64,000 bases of DNA from Halomonas sp. CUBES01 (GTDB taxonomy: Bacteria > Pseudomonadota > Gammaproteobacteria > Pseudomonadales > Halomonadaceae): the NCBI RefSeq assembly GCF_020991005.1, contig NZ_JAJLLW010000001.1, forward strand, positions 620,001 through 684,000. Direction: 5' to 3'. Positions 26,342 to 35,678 of the stretch are shown in pieces. The notes beneath the pieces are model-generated. The model saw only the letters and a list, made by a program, of their open reading frames with translations. It was not told where the DNA came from and made no database searches. The position numbers and the translations under genes were made by a program. How positions within the stretch are numbered: the stretch's first letter is position 1; each line of letters starts with the position of its first letter.

Positions 26342-27277
26342 TTGAACGATGCCATTATCGAAATCCGAGGTCTGAACAAAACCTACCGGGGCGGTTTTCA
26401 AGCGCTCAGCCGTGTCGATTTACAGATCCAGCGCGGCGAGATTTTTGCCCTGCTGGGCCCCAATGGGGCAGGCAAAACCACGCTGATCAGTGTGGTATGT
26501 GGCCTGGTCAACCCCAGCGAAGGCCAGGTGCTGGTGGACGGCTTCGACAACGTCGCCGACTACCGCCAGGCCCGCGAGCGCATTGGCCTGGTCCCCCAGG
26601 AGCTCACCAACGAGGCGTTTGAAACCGTCTGGAACACGGTCAGCTTCAGCCGTGGCCTGTTCGGCAAGGCGCCTAACCCGGCGCATATCGAAAGCGTGCT
26701 CAAGTCGCTGGCGCTGTGGGATAAGCGCAATAACCGCCTCATCACGCTGTCCGGCGGCATGAAACGCCGCGTGCTGATCGCCAAGGCGCTGTCCCATGAG
26801 CCACGTATCCTGTTCCTCGACGAGCCGACAGCTGGTGTCGACGTCGAGCTGCGCCGCGAGATGTGGCAGGTGGTGCGCGAGCTGCGCGATAACGGTGTGA
26901 CCATCATTTTGACCACCCATTATATTGAAGAAGCCGAAGAAATGGCCGACCGCATCGGGGTCATCAACAACGGTGAAATCGTGCTGGTGGAAGACAAGGA
27001 TGCGCTGATGAGCAAGCTGGGCAGCAAGCAGCTGACGCTGTACCTCAACGAGCCGCTGGACAGCTTGCCGTCCTCGCTTGACCACCATGCGCTGAATCTA
27101 TCCACGGATGGCGACGCGCTGGTCTACACCTACGACGGCCACCAGGAGGAAGACGGGCACGGTATCCCCGCGCTGCTTACCGCCCTCGAGCGTGAAGGCA
27201 TTACCTTCAAGGATCTGCACACCCGGCAAAGTTCGCTCGAGGATATTTTTGTCGACCTAGTCAAGGAACGCACATGA
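26342..27277 (+). CDS. ABC-2 type exporter, ATP-binding protein
   Basis: 311 residues from a TTG at 26342, placed just after AGGAG at 26331. An ATPase domain spans residues 1-215 with Walker [10 protein letters not shown], signature [15 protein letters not shown], Walker [14 protein letters not shown] and the switch His in [13 protein letters not shown]-terminal extension of about 95 residues follows, as in DrrA/NodI-type exporters. It overlaps the permease gene in an ATGA junction, so the two form one transporter. YadG/YadH of E. coli are the nearest remembered pair. The substrate is unknown. Confidence 0.87.
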   Translation: MNDAIIEIRGLNKTYRGGFQALSRVDLQIQRGEIFALLGPNGAGKTTLISVVCGLVNPSEGQVLVDGFDNVADYRQARERIGLVPQELTNEAFETVWNTVSFSRGLFGKAPNPAHIESVLKSLALWDKRNNRLITLSGGMKRRVLIAKALSHEPRILFLDEPTAGVDVELRREMWQVVRELRDNGVTIILTTHYIEEAEEMADRIGVINNGEIVLVEDKDALMSKLGSKQLTLYLNEPLDSLPSSLDHHALNLSTDGDALVYTYDGHQEEDGHGIPALLTALEREGITFKDLHTRQSSLEDIFVDLVKERT

Positions 27278-28035
27278 ACCTTTATCCTGTTCGCGCCATT
27301 TACATGGCCGAAATGGCGCGCACCCGCCGCACTTTGCTGCAAAGCATCGTCTCGCCGGTGATATCCACGTCGCTCTATTTTGTCGTGTTCGGCGCGGCGA
27401 TTGGCTCGCGCATCAGCGAAGTGGACGGCGTCAGCTACGGTGCCTTTATCGTGCCTGGCCTGATCATGCTGATGCTGCTCACCCAGAGCGTGTCGAACGC
27501 CTCGTTCGGGATTTTCTTTCCCAAGTTCTCCGGTAGCATTTACGAATTGCTCTCGGCGCCCATCTCGTATCTGGAAATTGTTCTGGGCTACGTGGGAGCG
27601 GCGGCGTCCAAGTCGATACTGCTGGGGCTGATCATCCTCGCCACCTCCGGGTTTTTTGTGCCCCTGGAAGTCGCGCATCCGTTCTGGATGCTGACCTTTC
27701 TGGTGCTGACCGCGATAACCTTCAGCCTGCTGGGCTTTATCATCGGCATCTGGGCGGAGGGCTTTGACCGGCTGCAGCTGGTGCCGCTGCTGGTGATTAC
27801 CCCGCTGACCTTCCTCGGCGGCAGTTTCTATTCCATCGATATGCTACCGCCGTTTTGGCAGGGCGTTACGCTGCTCAACCCGGTGGTGTACCTGGTCAGC
27901 GGCTTCCGCTGGAGCTTCTACGGCATCAGCGACGTCAGCCTGGGGGCCAGCGTCGCCATGATCTGCCTGTTCCTCGCCGCCTGCCTGGCGACCATCGGTT
28001 GGATCTTCCGCACCGGTTACCGCCTTAAACCTTGA
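27274..28035 (+). CDS. ABC-2 type exporter, permease
   Basis: A 253-residue ABC-2 membrane protein with six hydrophobic segments and the family pattern [19 protein letters not shown], followed by [15 protein letters not shown] and [16 protein letters not shown] near the C-terminus. Together with the overlapping ATPase it would export a lipid, glycan or small molecule. YadH-like. The substrate cannot be deduced from context. Confidence 0.87.
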   Translation: MNLYPVRAIYMAEMARTRRTLLQSIVSPVISTSLYFVVFGAAIGSRISEVDGVSYGAFIVPGLIMLMLLTQSVSNASFGIFFPKFSGSIYELLSAPISYLEIVLGYVGAAASKSILLGLIILATSGFFVPLEVAHPFWMLTFLVLTAITFSLLGFIIGIWAEGFDRLQLVPLLVITPLTFLGGSFYSIDMLPPFWQGVTLLNPVVYLVSGFRWSFYGISDVSLGASVAMICLFLAACLATIGWIFRTGYRLKP

Positions 28036-28056
28036 TTACGGAGCGCCGCACGTTTT

Positions 28057-29061
28057 ATGCCGCTACTGCACAGCATCGTTCACCATCTGGCGCCGACCCT
28101 CGACGGCGAGCGCCTTACGCTGACCGCCGCCCCGGCCGAGGCCGACAGCGGCGAGCCGTCGATGGAATCACTCGTCAGCGCCTTAAGCGACACCTACAAC
28201 ACCAAGCCCAAGGGCTGGGGCCGGTTTGCCGCCGAGGGCGTTCAGGCCGGGCCCCTGTCGGTGTGGCTGCGCGACTATCTGGCCGGTGAGCAGAGCTTTG
28301 CCGAGCTGTCCACTGCCCTGGCCGAACGGCTTGTCAGCCAGCTGCAGGAACAGCTGTCAGTGAGTGGTTACTTAGTGATCAGCCACCAGCGTCAGGGGGA
28401 TACCGAAACGCTTTTCATGGCGCTGGTCCATCAACGCGAGGGCATCGGCATCAATGTCGACCATCAGGCCGTGCCTGCCGCTCAGCTCAACACTCGCCAG
28501 CTGACCCTTGCCGCACGCATCAACCTTACCCAGTGGCAGGCTGATGCGCCCACCGCCCAGTACCTGTCGTTCCTCAAGGACCGTGGCGGCAAGAAGCTCG
28601 GCGAAGGCATGGTGCAGCTGCTGGGCATGGAAGAAGGCATCGACGCGCCGACGGAAACCCGCACGCTGCTCAAGGCATTCAGCGACTACGTCGAAAAAGA
28701 AGATTTTGACGACGACGCGAGCCGTGAAAAAACCGACAGCCTGGTGGATTACGCCAACGACCAACTGCGCCGTGGGGAACCCATGACCCTCGAGGCACTC
28801 TCAGAACTGGTCGACGAGCAGCAGCCCAAGGCGTTTTACGAGCATATTCGCAACGCCGATTACGGCCTGGCGCCGGAGATTCCCCCGGACAAGCGCACCC
28901 TGAATCAATTCCGGCGCTTTACCGGACGTGCCGGGGGCGTCTCGATCAGCTTCGACTCGCACCTGCTGGGGTCCAGCATCGAGTACGACGCCACCCAGGA
29001 CCGCCTGATCATCAAGCAGGTGCCCAAGCAGCTCAAAGACCAGTTAACCCGGGATGCGTAA
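28057..29061 (+). CDS. yejK: Nucleoid-associated protein YejK (NdpA family)
   Basis: A 334-residue cytosolic protein of the 37-kDa nucleoid-associated family, with the characteristic RGGKKLGEGMVQLLGMEEGIDAP-type region and the C-terminal ISFDSHLLGSSIEYD block. YejK binds the nucleoid; its exact role is not settled, though contacts with topoisomerases have been reported for relatives. The length matches the family. The gene follows the exporter by 21 bases but is functionally separate. Confidence 0.85.
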   Translation: MPLLHSIVHHLAPTLDGERLTLTAAPAEADSGEPSMESLVSALSDTYNTKPKGWGRFAAEGVQAGPLSVWLRDYLAGEQSFAELSTALAERLVSQLQEQLSVSGYLVISHQRQGDTETLFMALVHQREGIGINVDHQAVPAAQLNTRQLTLAARINLTQWQADAPTAQYLSFLKDRGGKKLGEGMVQLLGMEEGIDAPTETRTLLKAFSDYVEKEDFDDDASREKTDSLVDYANDQLRRGEPMTLEALSELVDEQQPKAFYEHIRNADYGLAPEIPPDKRTLNQFRRFTGRAGGVSISFDSHLLGSSIEYDATQDRLIIKQVPKQLKDQLTRDA

Positions 29062-29102
29062 CCCCGTGTTCATATCCGTCATCCAACATCAGGAGAGCCG
29101 CC

Positions 29103-29567
29103 ATGCTGCAGGCGATTAGCCAATTCTTCCAGAGCACGCTTGCGCAACCCGAGCAGCGCGACAACCAGACCCTGACGCTTGAGCTGGCCTCGGCGGCGTT
29201 GCTGTTTGAAATCGCCCGCGCCGACCACGACACCAGCGACGCCGAGCTCGAGGCCCTGCGCCGCATGCTGCTTAAGCGCTACCAGCTCAGCGAAAGCGAC
29301 GTTGACGAGCTGATGACGCTGGCGCGGGACGAAGTGGAAGACGCGGTCGACCATTACCAGTTCGTCAGTCTGATCAAAGAGCACTATGGTTACGATCAGC
29401 GCTGCGAATTGGTCGCGCTGATGTGGCAGCTGGCCTGGGCGGACGGTAGCGTCGATGCGCTTGAAGAGCATCGCATTCGCCGCCTGGCCGACCTGCTGCA
29501 CGTCAGCCACAGTGACTTTATTCGCACCAAACTCATCACCGAGGAGCGCGTTAACCAGGATGGATGA
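29103..29567 (+). CDS. TerB-family tellurite resistance-like protein
   Basis: A 154-residue helical protein with TerB/DjlA-like acidic helices: EIARADHDTSDAELEALRRML early and MWQLAWADGSVDALEEHRIRRLADLL late. These paired Asp-rich turns coordinate divalent metal in TerB structures. It is cytosolic. AGGAG precedes the ATG. Its stop overlaps the exoD-like start by 8 bases, so the two are coupled. TerB proteins are linked to stress and envelope functions rather than proven tellurite chemistry. Confidence 0.82.
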   Translation: MLQAISQFFQSTLAQPEQRDNQTLTLELASAALLFEIARADHDTSDAELEALRRMLLKRYQLSESDVDELMTLARDEVEDAVDHYQFVSLIKEHYGYDQRCELVALMWQLAWADGSVDALEEHRIRRLADLLHVSHSDFIRTKLITEERVNQDG

Positions 29568-30153
29568 TTCCAACAAAGGCTCGACGTTGATGGATTTGAT
29601 TGCGTCATTGGAGCGCATGGAGCAGGAAGCTCAGCGAGTCAGCGTTGACGATGTCGTCCATGCCATCGGGCGGCGCTCATTTGGCCCGCTGCTGTTGGTC
29701 GCCGGGCTGATCACCCTGGCGCCGATCATCGGCGATATCCCCGGCATGCCCACGCTGATGGCCGCCCTGGTGTTGCTGGTCTCGGTGCAGCTGCTGGCCG
29801 GGCGGGAAACCTTCTGGCTGCCCGGCTGGATGCTCAAGCGCTCCATTTCCCGTAACAAGTTCGATAAAGGCATTTATTATTTGAAAAAGCCCGCCCGCTG
29901 GGTGGATGGGCTATTGCGGGTACGCTTGCCGTGGCTGACCGGCTATATTGGCATCCGCGTTACGGCGGTAGTGTGCCTGCTGATTGCCTTGGCCATGCCG
30001 CCGATGGAGTTCATTCCTTTCTCGGCCAACGGAGCCGGGCTGGCGCTGGCGCTGTTGGGCCTGGGTCTTGTCGCGAGGGACGGGCTCGTGCTGCTGCTCG
30101 GCTTTGCGCTACTGGGCGCGACCTGCGCGCTGATTCTCGTGAACGTGCTTTGA
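29560..30153 (+). CDS. ExoD-family membrane protein
   Basis: A 197-residue protein with the ExoD signature: a short N-terminal cytosolic helix, then VVHAIGRRSFGPLLLVAGLITLAPIIGDIPGMPT and FWLPGWMLKRSISR, and four membrane segments in total. Rhizobial ExoD affects exopolysaccharide production and alkali tolerance; the molecular function is unclear. ATG 29560 overlaps the TerB stop; a second ATG ten codons later is also possible. Confidence 0.8.
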   Translation: MDDSNKGSTLMDLIASLERMEQEAQRVSVDDVVHAIGRRSFGPLLLVAGLITLAPIIGDIPGMPTLMAALVLLVSVQLLAGRETFWLPGWMLKRSISRNKFDKGIYYLKKPARWVDGLLRVRLPWLTGYIGIRVTAVVCLLIALAMPPMEFIPFSANGAGLALALLGLGLVARDGLVLLLGFALLGATCALILVNVL

Positions 30154-30178
30154 CGCCAGTGTTGATAAGGAGCCTGAC

Positions 30179-30727
30179 ATGACTGATATACCGCCCAAAC
30201 CACCCGAAGAGCAGGGCCGCTGGGAGCGCCGGGTGGAAACCGCGCTCTGGAACTCACGGTTTCTGGTCATGCTGGCCGTGGTGCCGAGCCTGATAGGCTC
30301 GGTGCTGCTGTTCCTGGTGGGGACGGTGGATATCGCCAAGGTCGTGTTACGCACGCTGCATTACTACTTCGTGGATAGCCGCGTCGACATTCACGAAAGC
30401 CTGGTGCCCGACATCATCATCGCCGTGGATATCTACCTGATCGCCATTGTGCTGATGATTTTCGGGCTGGGCATCTACCGGCTGTTTGTGTCGCGTATCG
30501 ACCAGGCCGAAGCGCGGTACCCGCACCATCCGTTCAACGTCGCCTCGCTGGATCAGCTCAAGGATAAAATCGCCCGGGTGGTGATTCTGGCGGTGATTAT
30601 CGAGTTCTTCCGCGCGGTGGTGGATATCCGCTTTGCCACGCCGCTCGAGGCGATCTACCTGGCGCTGTCGGTGCTCGCGCTGGCCGCCGCGCTTTACTTG
30701 ATGAGCCTTGGGCACAAAAAAGAATAG
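30179..30727 (+). CDS. YqhA-family inner-membrane protein
   Basis: A 182-residue protein of the YqhA family with three to four membrane segments, the RFLVMLAVVPSLIGSVLLF N-terminal span and the DIYLIAIVLMIFGLGIYRLFVSRID block. AAGGAG precedes the start. Function unknown in the family. It closes the TerB-ExoD-YqhA group. Confidence 0.82.
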   Translation: MTDIPPKPPEEQGRWERRVETALWNSRFLVMLAVVPSLIGSVLLFLVGTVDIAKVVLRTLHYYFVDSRVDIHESLVPDIIIAVDIYLIAIVLMIFGLGIYRLFVSRIDQAEARYPHHPFNVASLDQLKDKIARVVILAVIIEFFRAVVDIRFATPLEAIYLALSVLALAAALYLMSLGHKKE

Positions 30728-30748
30728 CCCTGGCGGGCGTCATGAACG

Positions 30749-31786
30749 CTAGGGTGAATCATGCGTGATCAGCTTTGCTACCATCGCATTCAAACGCTCC
30801 TGAAACTGCCCGCCGGGCGAGGGCGGTCTGGGATTTGCGGTGATCACCACGGTCAACGCGCGCTTAGGCACCACGAATAGCGCCTGACCACCGTATCCCC
30901 GCCCATAATAGGCATCCTCACCGCCCAGCCGGGTGATGAACCAGCCGTAGCCGTAACCGTCGCCGGTCCAGCGCGACGTTCCCCGCGGCGTCCAGGATTG
31001 CTCGACCCAGCCCTCCGGCAACACCCGCTCAACGTTGCCGTTACTATCTTCCACGACGCCACCGTTGCGGTACAGCTCGCCTATTTCCACTAGCCCTCGC
31101 GGGGATAGCTGCATGTCGTTGCCGCCGAAATAGATGCCCTGAGGGTCCTGTAGCCAAGGGGGGATCGCAATATCCAGTGGCTCGGCCAGCAGGCGCTGGG
31201 CCAGGACATAGGTCGATTCACCGCTGGCCTCGGTCAGCGCAGCGGAAAGCAGATGGCTCGAACCGGTGGAATACAGCATGCGTCCGCCTGGTTCATCGAC
31301 GAAGGGTCGCGTCAGGGCGTATTCGATCCAGTTAGGGCTTGCCACCCAGGCGCCGTAGTTCTGCCCGGAGGTGCGCTCGAGCCCCGCTTGCAGCGACAGC
31401 AGGTGACTCACGGTAATCTCGGCCACCTCGGGGTCTGCCGCCTGGGGCACGCGATCCCCCAGTAGAGAGACCAGCGTTTGATCGGTGGACGCGACAATAT
31501 CCGCCTCGATAGCGGCACCCACCAGCGCAGCGAGCACGGTCTTGGATAGCGACTTGATATTGGCCGGTGCATCAACGCCGGGCCCGCCCTGGTGGTGCTC
31601 GTGCACTATCTCGCCCTGGTGGGCAACCACGATGCTATGCAGGCGCGGATGGCCTAGCGCATCATCGCTCAGCGTCTGCAGCGCGGCAGCGCTGGGGGCG
31701 TCGGGTGTTGCCTGGGCAAACAGGGAGGAAGAGAACGGCGTGGCGGCGAGAACACTAATGCAGGCGACGGAAAACAGCGAGCGCAT
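30749..31786 (-). CDS. Exported class C beta-lactamase-like serine hydrolase
   Basis: A 345-residue protein with a signal peptide (about residues 1-25, ending LFAQA) and a beta-lactamase/EstB-type transpeptidase fold. The nucleophile motif is SLSK and the second motif YSTG. The third element is near YYGRGYGGQALFVV, where the usual KTG/HTG is replaced by a GYGG-type turn, as in many esterase-like members. It also has LLSLQAGLERTSGQNYGAWVASPNWIEYAL, typical of bacterial serine hydrolases. Likely periplasmic; the substrate is unknown. Confidence 0.8.
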   Translation of the reverse strand: MRSLFSVACISVLAATPFSSSLFAQATPDAPSAAALQTLSDDALGHPRLHSIVVAHQGEIVHEHHQGGPGVDAPANIKSLSKTVLAALVGAAIEADIVASTDQTLVSLLGDRVPQAADPEVAEITVSHLLSLQAGLERTSGQNYGAWVASPNWIEYALTRPFVDEPGGRMLYSTGSSHLLSAALTEASGESTYVLAQRLLAEPLDIAIPPWLQDPQGIYFGGNDMQLSPRGLVEIGELYRNGGVVEDSNGNVERVLPEGWVEQSWTPRGTSRWTGDGYGYGWFITRLGGEDAYYGRGYGGQALFVVPKRALTVVITANPRPPSPGGQFQERLNAMVAKLITHDSP

Positions 31787-31964
31787 GGCAAACCCTCAGC
31801 GGATAGGAACCTCTTTGAGCCCACTGGACGGCTGGGGTTCCTGGCGCGGGGGCATCGCAGGACAACGGGGCATGCCGAATACGCAAAGCCCGTCAAGGGC
31901 TGCTAGGCTTTAAACGCAACCAGGCAATTGCCTGCCAATCGCACAACGCGCAAGGAGCGCTGTC

Positions 31965-32039
31965 ATGAACAATATTATCTACATCATCGGGCTGGTCGTG
32001 GTGGTGCTGTTTATCCTGTCGATTCTCGGCCTGCGTTGA
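31965..32039 (+). CDS. 24-residue single-span membrane peptide
   Basis: An ATG at 31965 follows AAGGAGCG by 5-7 bases and opens a 24-codon frame. It encodes MNNIIYIIGLVVVVLF followed by a short segment ending GLR. It is one continuous hydrophobic helix with a basic C-terminal residue. Very similar tiny proteins (MNNIxYIxGL...GLR) occur widely in proteobacteria, from memory, which supports a real gene. Function unknown. Confidence 0.6.
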   Translation: MNNIIYIIGLVVVVLFILSILGLR

Positions 32040-32057
32040 TCCGTTTCAGGCTGGATC

Positions 32058-32363
32058 TCAGGCGCAGTCCGCTGCACCTTCCCCAAACATATCAAACATC
32101 AGCTCGCGGCCCATGGCCGTGAGGATCAGTCGTCCCTGCTCATTCCGGGTGGCGGCTTGGCTGGTTTCCAGCACCTGCTGGCAGGTTACCCAGGCAGGGG
32201 CATTCTGGCTGAGCGACTGCAATTCCCTGCGGCTGAGGCCACGACGCGCCAGCGTAATCGTCTCCAGCACATGGCCATTCTCGTATAGCAGTTCGGCCAC
32301 CACGGCCAAACACTGGCGTAAGCTGCGCTGAACGTGATTGGCAGTGGACATGTCGCTGGGCAT
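32058..32363 (-). CDS. Hypothetical protein, 101 residues
   Basis: The start at 32363 has a good AGGAGAAGGA site upstream on the minus strand. The protein is soluble and mostly helical, with two Cys residues (one in WVTCQQVL) and a segment ELLYENGHVLETITLARRGLSRRELQSL that could pair with DNA or protein. I do not recognise a family. It stands alone between the 24-residue peptide gene and ugd. Confidence 0.55.
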   Translation of the reverse strand: MPSDMSTANHVQRSLRQCLAVVAELLYENGHVLETITLARRGLSRRELQSLSQNAPAWVTCQQVLETSQAATRNEQGRLILTAMGRELMFDMFGEGAADCA

Positions 32364-32571
32364 TTCCTTCTCCTGATACGTTAGCTCGGCACGCTCTGGC
32401 GGTTGAAACCGTTTATTCAGCGCCTGTATTGCAGTGCATTATAAACGAAAGTCGATATTAGACCAACGTCTAGGCTTTATTTTCCCCAGGCGGCTCGTCA
32501 TCAAACGCCGTGCGACGTGATAAGCTCGCTTTTACTTTCGCCACCCGTATTGATGAGTGAGTTAACGCGGC

Positions 32572-33888
32572 ATGCATATCAGTGTTTTTGGTACCGGTTA
32601 CGTAGGGTTGGTCGCAGGCGCCTGCCTGGCCGACGTAGGCCATCAAGTCACCTGTATGGACGTCAACGCCGAGCGGATCGACCGACTTAACGCCGGTGAA
32701 GTGCCCATCTTCGAGCCGGGGCTTAGCACGATCGTCGCCCACAACGTCGACGCCGGGCGGCTGAGCTTCACCACCGACGCCAAGCAAGCCGTCCACGATG
32801 GAGAATTGCTGTTCATTGCCGTGGGGACGCCGCCTGATGAAGACGGCAGCGCCGATTTGCGCTACGTGCTGGAGGTCGCTCGCACCATTGCCGAGCACAT
32901 GAACGATTATAAACTGGTGATCGACAAGTCCACCGTGCCGGTGGGTACCGCCGAAAAAGTCCACGCCGCCATGGCGGAAACGCTGGCCGCGCGCGGCGCC
33001 GATATCCCCTTCGACGTGTGTTCCAACCCGGAATTCATGAAGGAAGGCGCGGCGATCGAGGACTTCACACGAGGCGCGCGGATTATCGTCGGCACCGACA
33101 GCGAGCATGTAAAAGCGCGCATGCACGAATGCTACGCGCCGTACAACCGCAACCACGACAAGCTGATGTTCATGAGCATCCGCGCGGCGGAGCTCACCAA
33201 GTACGCCGCCAACGCCATGCTGGCCACCAAGATCAGCTTCATGAACGAAATGGCCAACCTGGCCGAACGCCTCGATGTGGACATCGAAGACGTGCGACGC
33301 GGCATCGGCAGCGATCCGCGCATTGGCTACCATTTTATTTACCCCGGCTGCGGCTATGGCGGCTCTTGCTTTCCCAAGGATGTGCAGGCGCTCGAACGCA
33401 CCGCCCGCCAGCTCGGCTACACGCCTGCGTTGTTGAGCGCGGTGGAAACCGTGAACCTGCAGCAAAAACAAACCTTGTTCACCAAACTGCAAACAGCGCT
33501 GGGTAATCTTGAAAACAAGACCATTGCAGTATGGGGGCTGGCGTTCAAGCCCAACACCGACGACATGCGCGAAGCACCCAGCCGTACACTGATGGAAGCG
33601 CTATGGCAGGCAGGCGCTAAGGTGCAGGCCTTCGACCCCGAAGCCATGGCCGAATGCCGCCGGATTTATGGTGAGCGCGACGACCTGATGCTCGCCGGCG
33701 ACCGCATTCAAGCGGTAAAAGGGGCGGATGCCCTGGTGATCTGCACCGAATGGAAGGCATTTCGCAGCGTCGACCTGGCCTGGCTTGCCGATCAGCTCAA
33801 TGACCGTGTGGTCGTCGACGGCCGCAACCTGTATGCCCCCGAGGCCGTGCGGGAAGCGGGGCTGATGTATCTTGGGGTAGGGCGCTAG
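32572..33888 (+). CDS. ugd: UDP-glucose 6-dehydrogenase
   Basis: A 438-residue UDP-glucose/GDP-mannose dehydrogenase. The Rossmann motif GTGYVGLVAGACLAD is at the N-terminus. VCSNPEFMKEGAAIEDF lies in the middle, and the catalytic Cys266 in YGGSCFPKD. The C-terminal UDP-binding domain starts near VWGLAFKPNTDDMREAPS. It makes UDP-glucuronate with two NAD+. It sits 216 bases before the flagellar genes. UDP-glucuronate or sugars made from it could serve capsule or flagellin glycans; that link is positional inference. Confidence 0.93.
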   Translation: MHISVFGTGYVGLVAGACLADVGHQVTCMDVNAERIDRLNAGEVPIFEPGLSTIVAHNVDAGRLSFTTDAKQAVHDGELLFIAVGTPPDEDGSADLRYVLEVARTIAEHMNDYKLVIDKSTVPVGTAEKVHAAMAETLAARGADIPFDVCSNPEFMKEGAAIEDFTRGARIIVGTDSEHVKARMHECYAPYNRNHDKLMFMSIRAAELTKYAANAMLATKISFMNEMANLAERLDVDIEDVRRGIGSDPRIGYHFIYPGCGYGGSCFPKDVQALERTARQLGYTPALLSAVETVNLQQKQTLFTKLQTALGNLENKTIAVWGLAFKPNTDDMREAPSRTLMEALWQAGAKVQAFDPEAMAECRRIYGERDDLMLAGDRIQAVKGADALVICTEWKAFRSVDLAWLADQLNDRVVVDGRNLYAPEAVREAGLMYLGVGR

Positions 33889-34104
33889 CGTGTAGCGATT
33901 CACCATCGCTTACATTTTAAAACAGGAAAGTTGGCTAGAATGTTCAAGGTTGTTGGCTGTAAGTCGAAATATTAAATAATCAGTAACTTTATAAACAAAT
34001 TTGACGTTGGCAACCCGGCGGTCTGGCTAGCAATATTTAGCGATCAGGCGCCGTTGAAAAAGGAATAAGGTTGCTTCATTCGTTTCAAAAAAGGCGGTTA
34101 GCGT

Positions 34105-35451
34105 ATGGGTTCTATATCATCTCTCGGTATCGGGTCAGGGTTAGACCTGAATGGCTTGCTCGATCAGCTTGAAAGCGCTGAGCGGGAGAAACTCGCCCCG
34201 ATTGAGCGGCAAGCGGAAGCCGAGCAAACTAAAATATCGGCCTACGGTCAGTTGGAGAGCGACCTTTCAACGTTCCAAGATGCTGCCAGTGCACTAAGCG
34301 ATGGATCGCTCTTCGAAAGCCTGTCGACCAACACAAGCGGCGAAGCCGTGAGTGCGTCCGCTGACGAAACCGCCATGCCCGGCAGCTACAATATTACGGT
34401 CGATACGCTAGCCACGCGAGGGACGCTGGCCTCTGACGGGGTGGCGGAAGGCACGCTTACCACCGCCGACCAAAACATGACGTTTACCTTTGGTGATAGT
34501 AGTGAAACCACTGTCGCCATTGCGGCCGACAGTTCGCTCGAAGACATTCGAGATGCCATCAATGCAGATGAAAACGCCGGCGTTAATGCCACCATCATTA
34601 ACGATGGCACTCAGGATCGCCTAGCGGTCAGCTCGCGTGAAAGTGGTGCCGATGCTTCCATCAGCAACTTTACCTTTGATGGTGATGCGCCGTTTGCTGC
34701 GGATACCGACAATACCTTGCAGGCGGGTACCGACGCCGCGCTTAACGTCAACGGCATTGATATCACCAGTCCAACCAATCAGGTCGAAGGCGCGATCCAG
34801 GGCGTTACCCTCAACCTACAAAGTGAAGGTACCGGCACGGTAGCTGTAGAGCAGGATACCCGGGCCGTTCGTGAAGCCGTCACGTCGTTTGTCGATTCGT
34901 ATAACGCGCTGAAAGAGACAACAAGCGAGCTTACCAACTTTGACCCAGAGACCGGCGAAGCTGGTCCATTAAATGGTGACAGCGCCGTGCGCACGGCAGA
35001 ATCGAGTTTGCGCAGCGTGTTGAGCGGTGGCGTCGCGTCAGGTGGCGATGGCATTTCAATGCTCAGTCAAGTGGGTATCTCGCTGGAGGTTGATGGCACG
35101 CTTTCCCTTGATGAAGATAAGTTAAGTGACGTGGTCGCCAACGACCAGCAGGCGCTAGCTGACTTCTTCGTGGGAACTGAAAATAATCCTGGAATGGCAA
35201 GCCAAGTAGACACCCGCGTTGAGCAGTTACTTGGCAGCAGCGGTGCCGTTCAGGGGGCTATCACCAGCAGTGAAAATATCGTCGACTCTCTAGGTGATCG
35301 CTATACCCGTATGGAGCAAGACATCGGCCGAACCATTGAGCGCTACCGCACCCAGTTTGGCCAGCTAGACGGCATGATCGCCGAGATGAACCAGACCAGC
35401 AGCTACCTCACCCAGCAGTTTGCATCCTTGGATGCCCAGCTTGGCCGCTAG
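34105..35451 (+). CDS. fliD: Flagellar hook-associated protein 2 (filament cap), copy 1
   Basis: A 448-residue FliD. It has the conserved N-terminal SISSLGIGSGLDLNGLLDQL, a coiled-coil-prone D0/D1 region, central FliD-type beta domains, and a C-terminal coiled coil ending SSYLTQQFASLDAQLGR. FliD forms the pentameric or hexameric cap that folds flagellin at the filament tip. A second, related fliD follows 228 bases later. No clear sigma-28 promoter is visible ahead of this copy. A strong terminator separates it from the second. Confidence 0.88.
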   Translation: MGSISSLGIGSGLDLNGLLDQLESAEREKLAPIERQAEAEQTKISAYGQLESDLSTFQDAASALSDGSLFESLSTNTSGEAVSASADETAMPGSYNITVDTLATRGTLASDGVAEGTLTTADQNMTFTFGDSSETTVAIAADSSLEDIRDAINADENAGVNATIINDGTQDRLAVSSRESGADASISNFTFDGDAPFAADTDNTLQAGTDAALNVNGIDITSPTNQVEGAIQGVTLNLQSEGTGTVAVEQDTRAVREAVTSFVDSYNALKETTSELTNFDPETGEAGPLNGDSAVRTAESSLRSVLSGGVASGGDGISMLSQVGISLEVDGTLSLDEDKLSDVVANDQQALADFFVGTENNPGMASQVDTRVEQLLGSSGAVQGAITSSENIVDSLGDRYTRMEQDIGRTIERYRTQFGQLDGMIAEMNQTSSYLTQQFASLDAQLGR

Positions 35452-35477
35452 CATACGTTAATTCGCCCAGCCCACTT

Positions 35478-35507
35478 AAAAATGCCTGCCCTTGCGCAGG
35501 CATTTTT
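35478..35507 (+). terminator. Rho-independent terminator after fliD copy 1
   Basis: AAAAATGCCTGC pairs perfectly with GCAGGCATTTTT across a six-base loop; the T-run is part of the 3' arm. A strong signal that ends the first fliD transcript. Confidence 0.9.
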
Positions 35508-35562
35508 GTGCTCACATCGCCTGAACAGGGTAAGCTAACCAAATGAACTAATAAAAAAGCGT

Positions 35563-35589
35563 TAAAGCTAGCGCCTTTTTGGCCGATTA
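35563..35589 (+). promoter_or_regulatory. Sigma-28 (FliA) promoter for fliD copy 2
   Basis: TAAA (35563-35566), a 15-base spacer, then GCCGATTA (35582-35589). This matches the FliA consensus TAAA-N15-GCCGATAA at all but one position and lies 90 bases before the start codon. Confidence 0.8.
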
Positions 35590-35678
35590 CTCTAACCATC
35601 AAAGATAGAAAGGTGCTGAGGTGGGCCGATGTCCGCTCCCAGCCCAGTGGGTTTAGCCTTACAATCGAGGAACCTGGT

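Noticed and set aside
34031..34057. Possible sigma-28 promoter before fliD copy 1 (CAAT-N15-GCCGTTGA)
   Set aside because: The -35 part does not match TAAA and the -10 part is weak, unlike the clear promoters of the second fliD and fliC.
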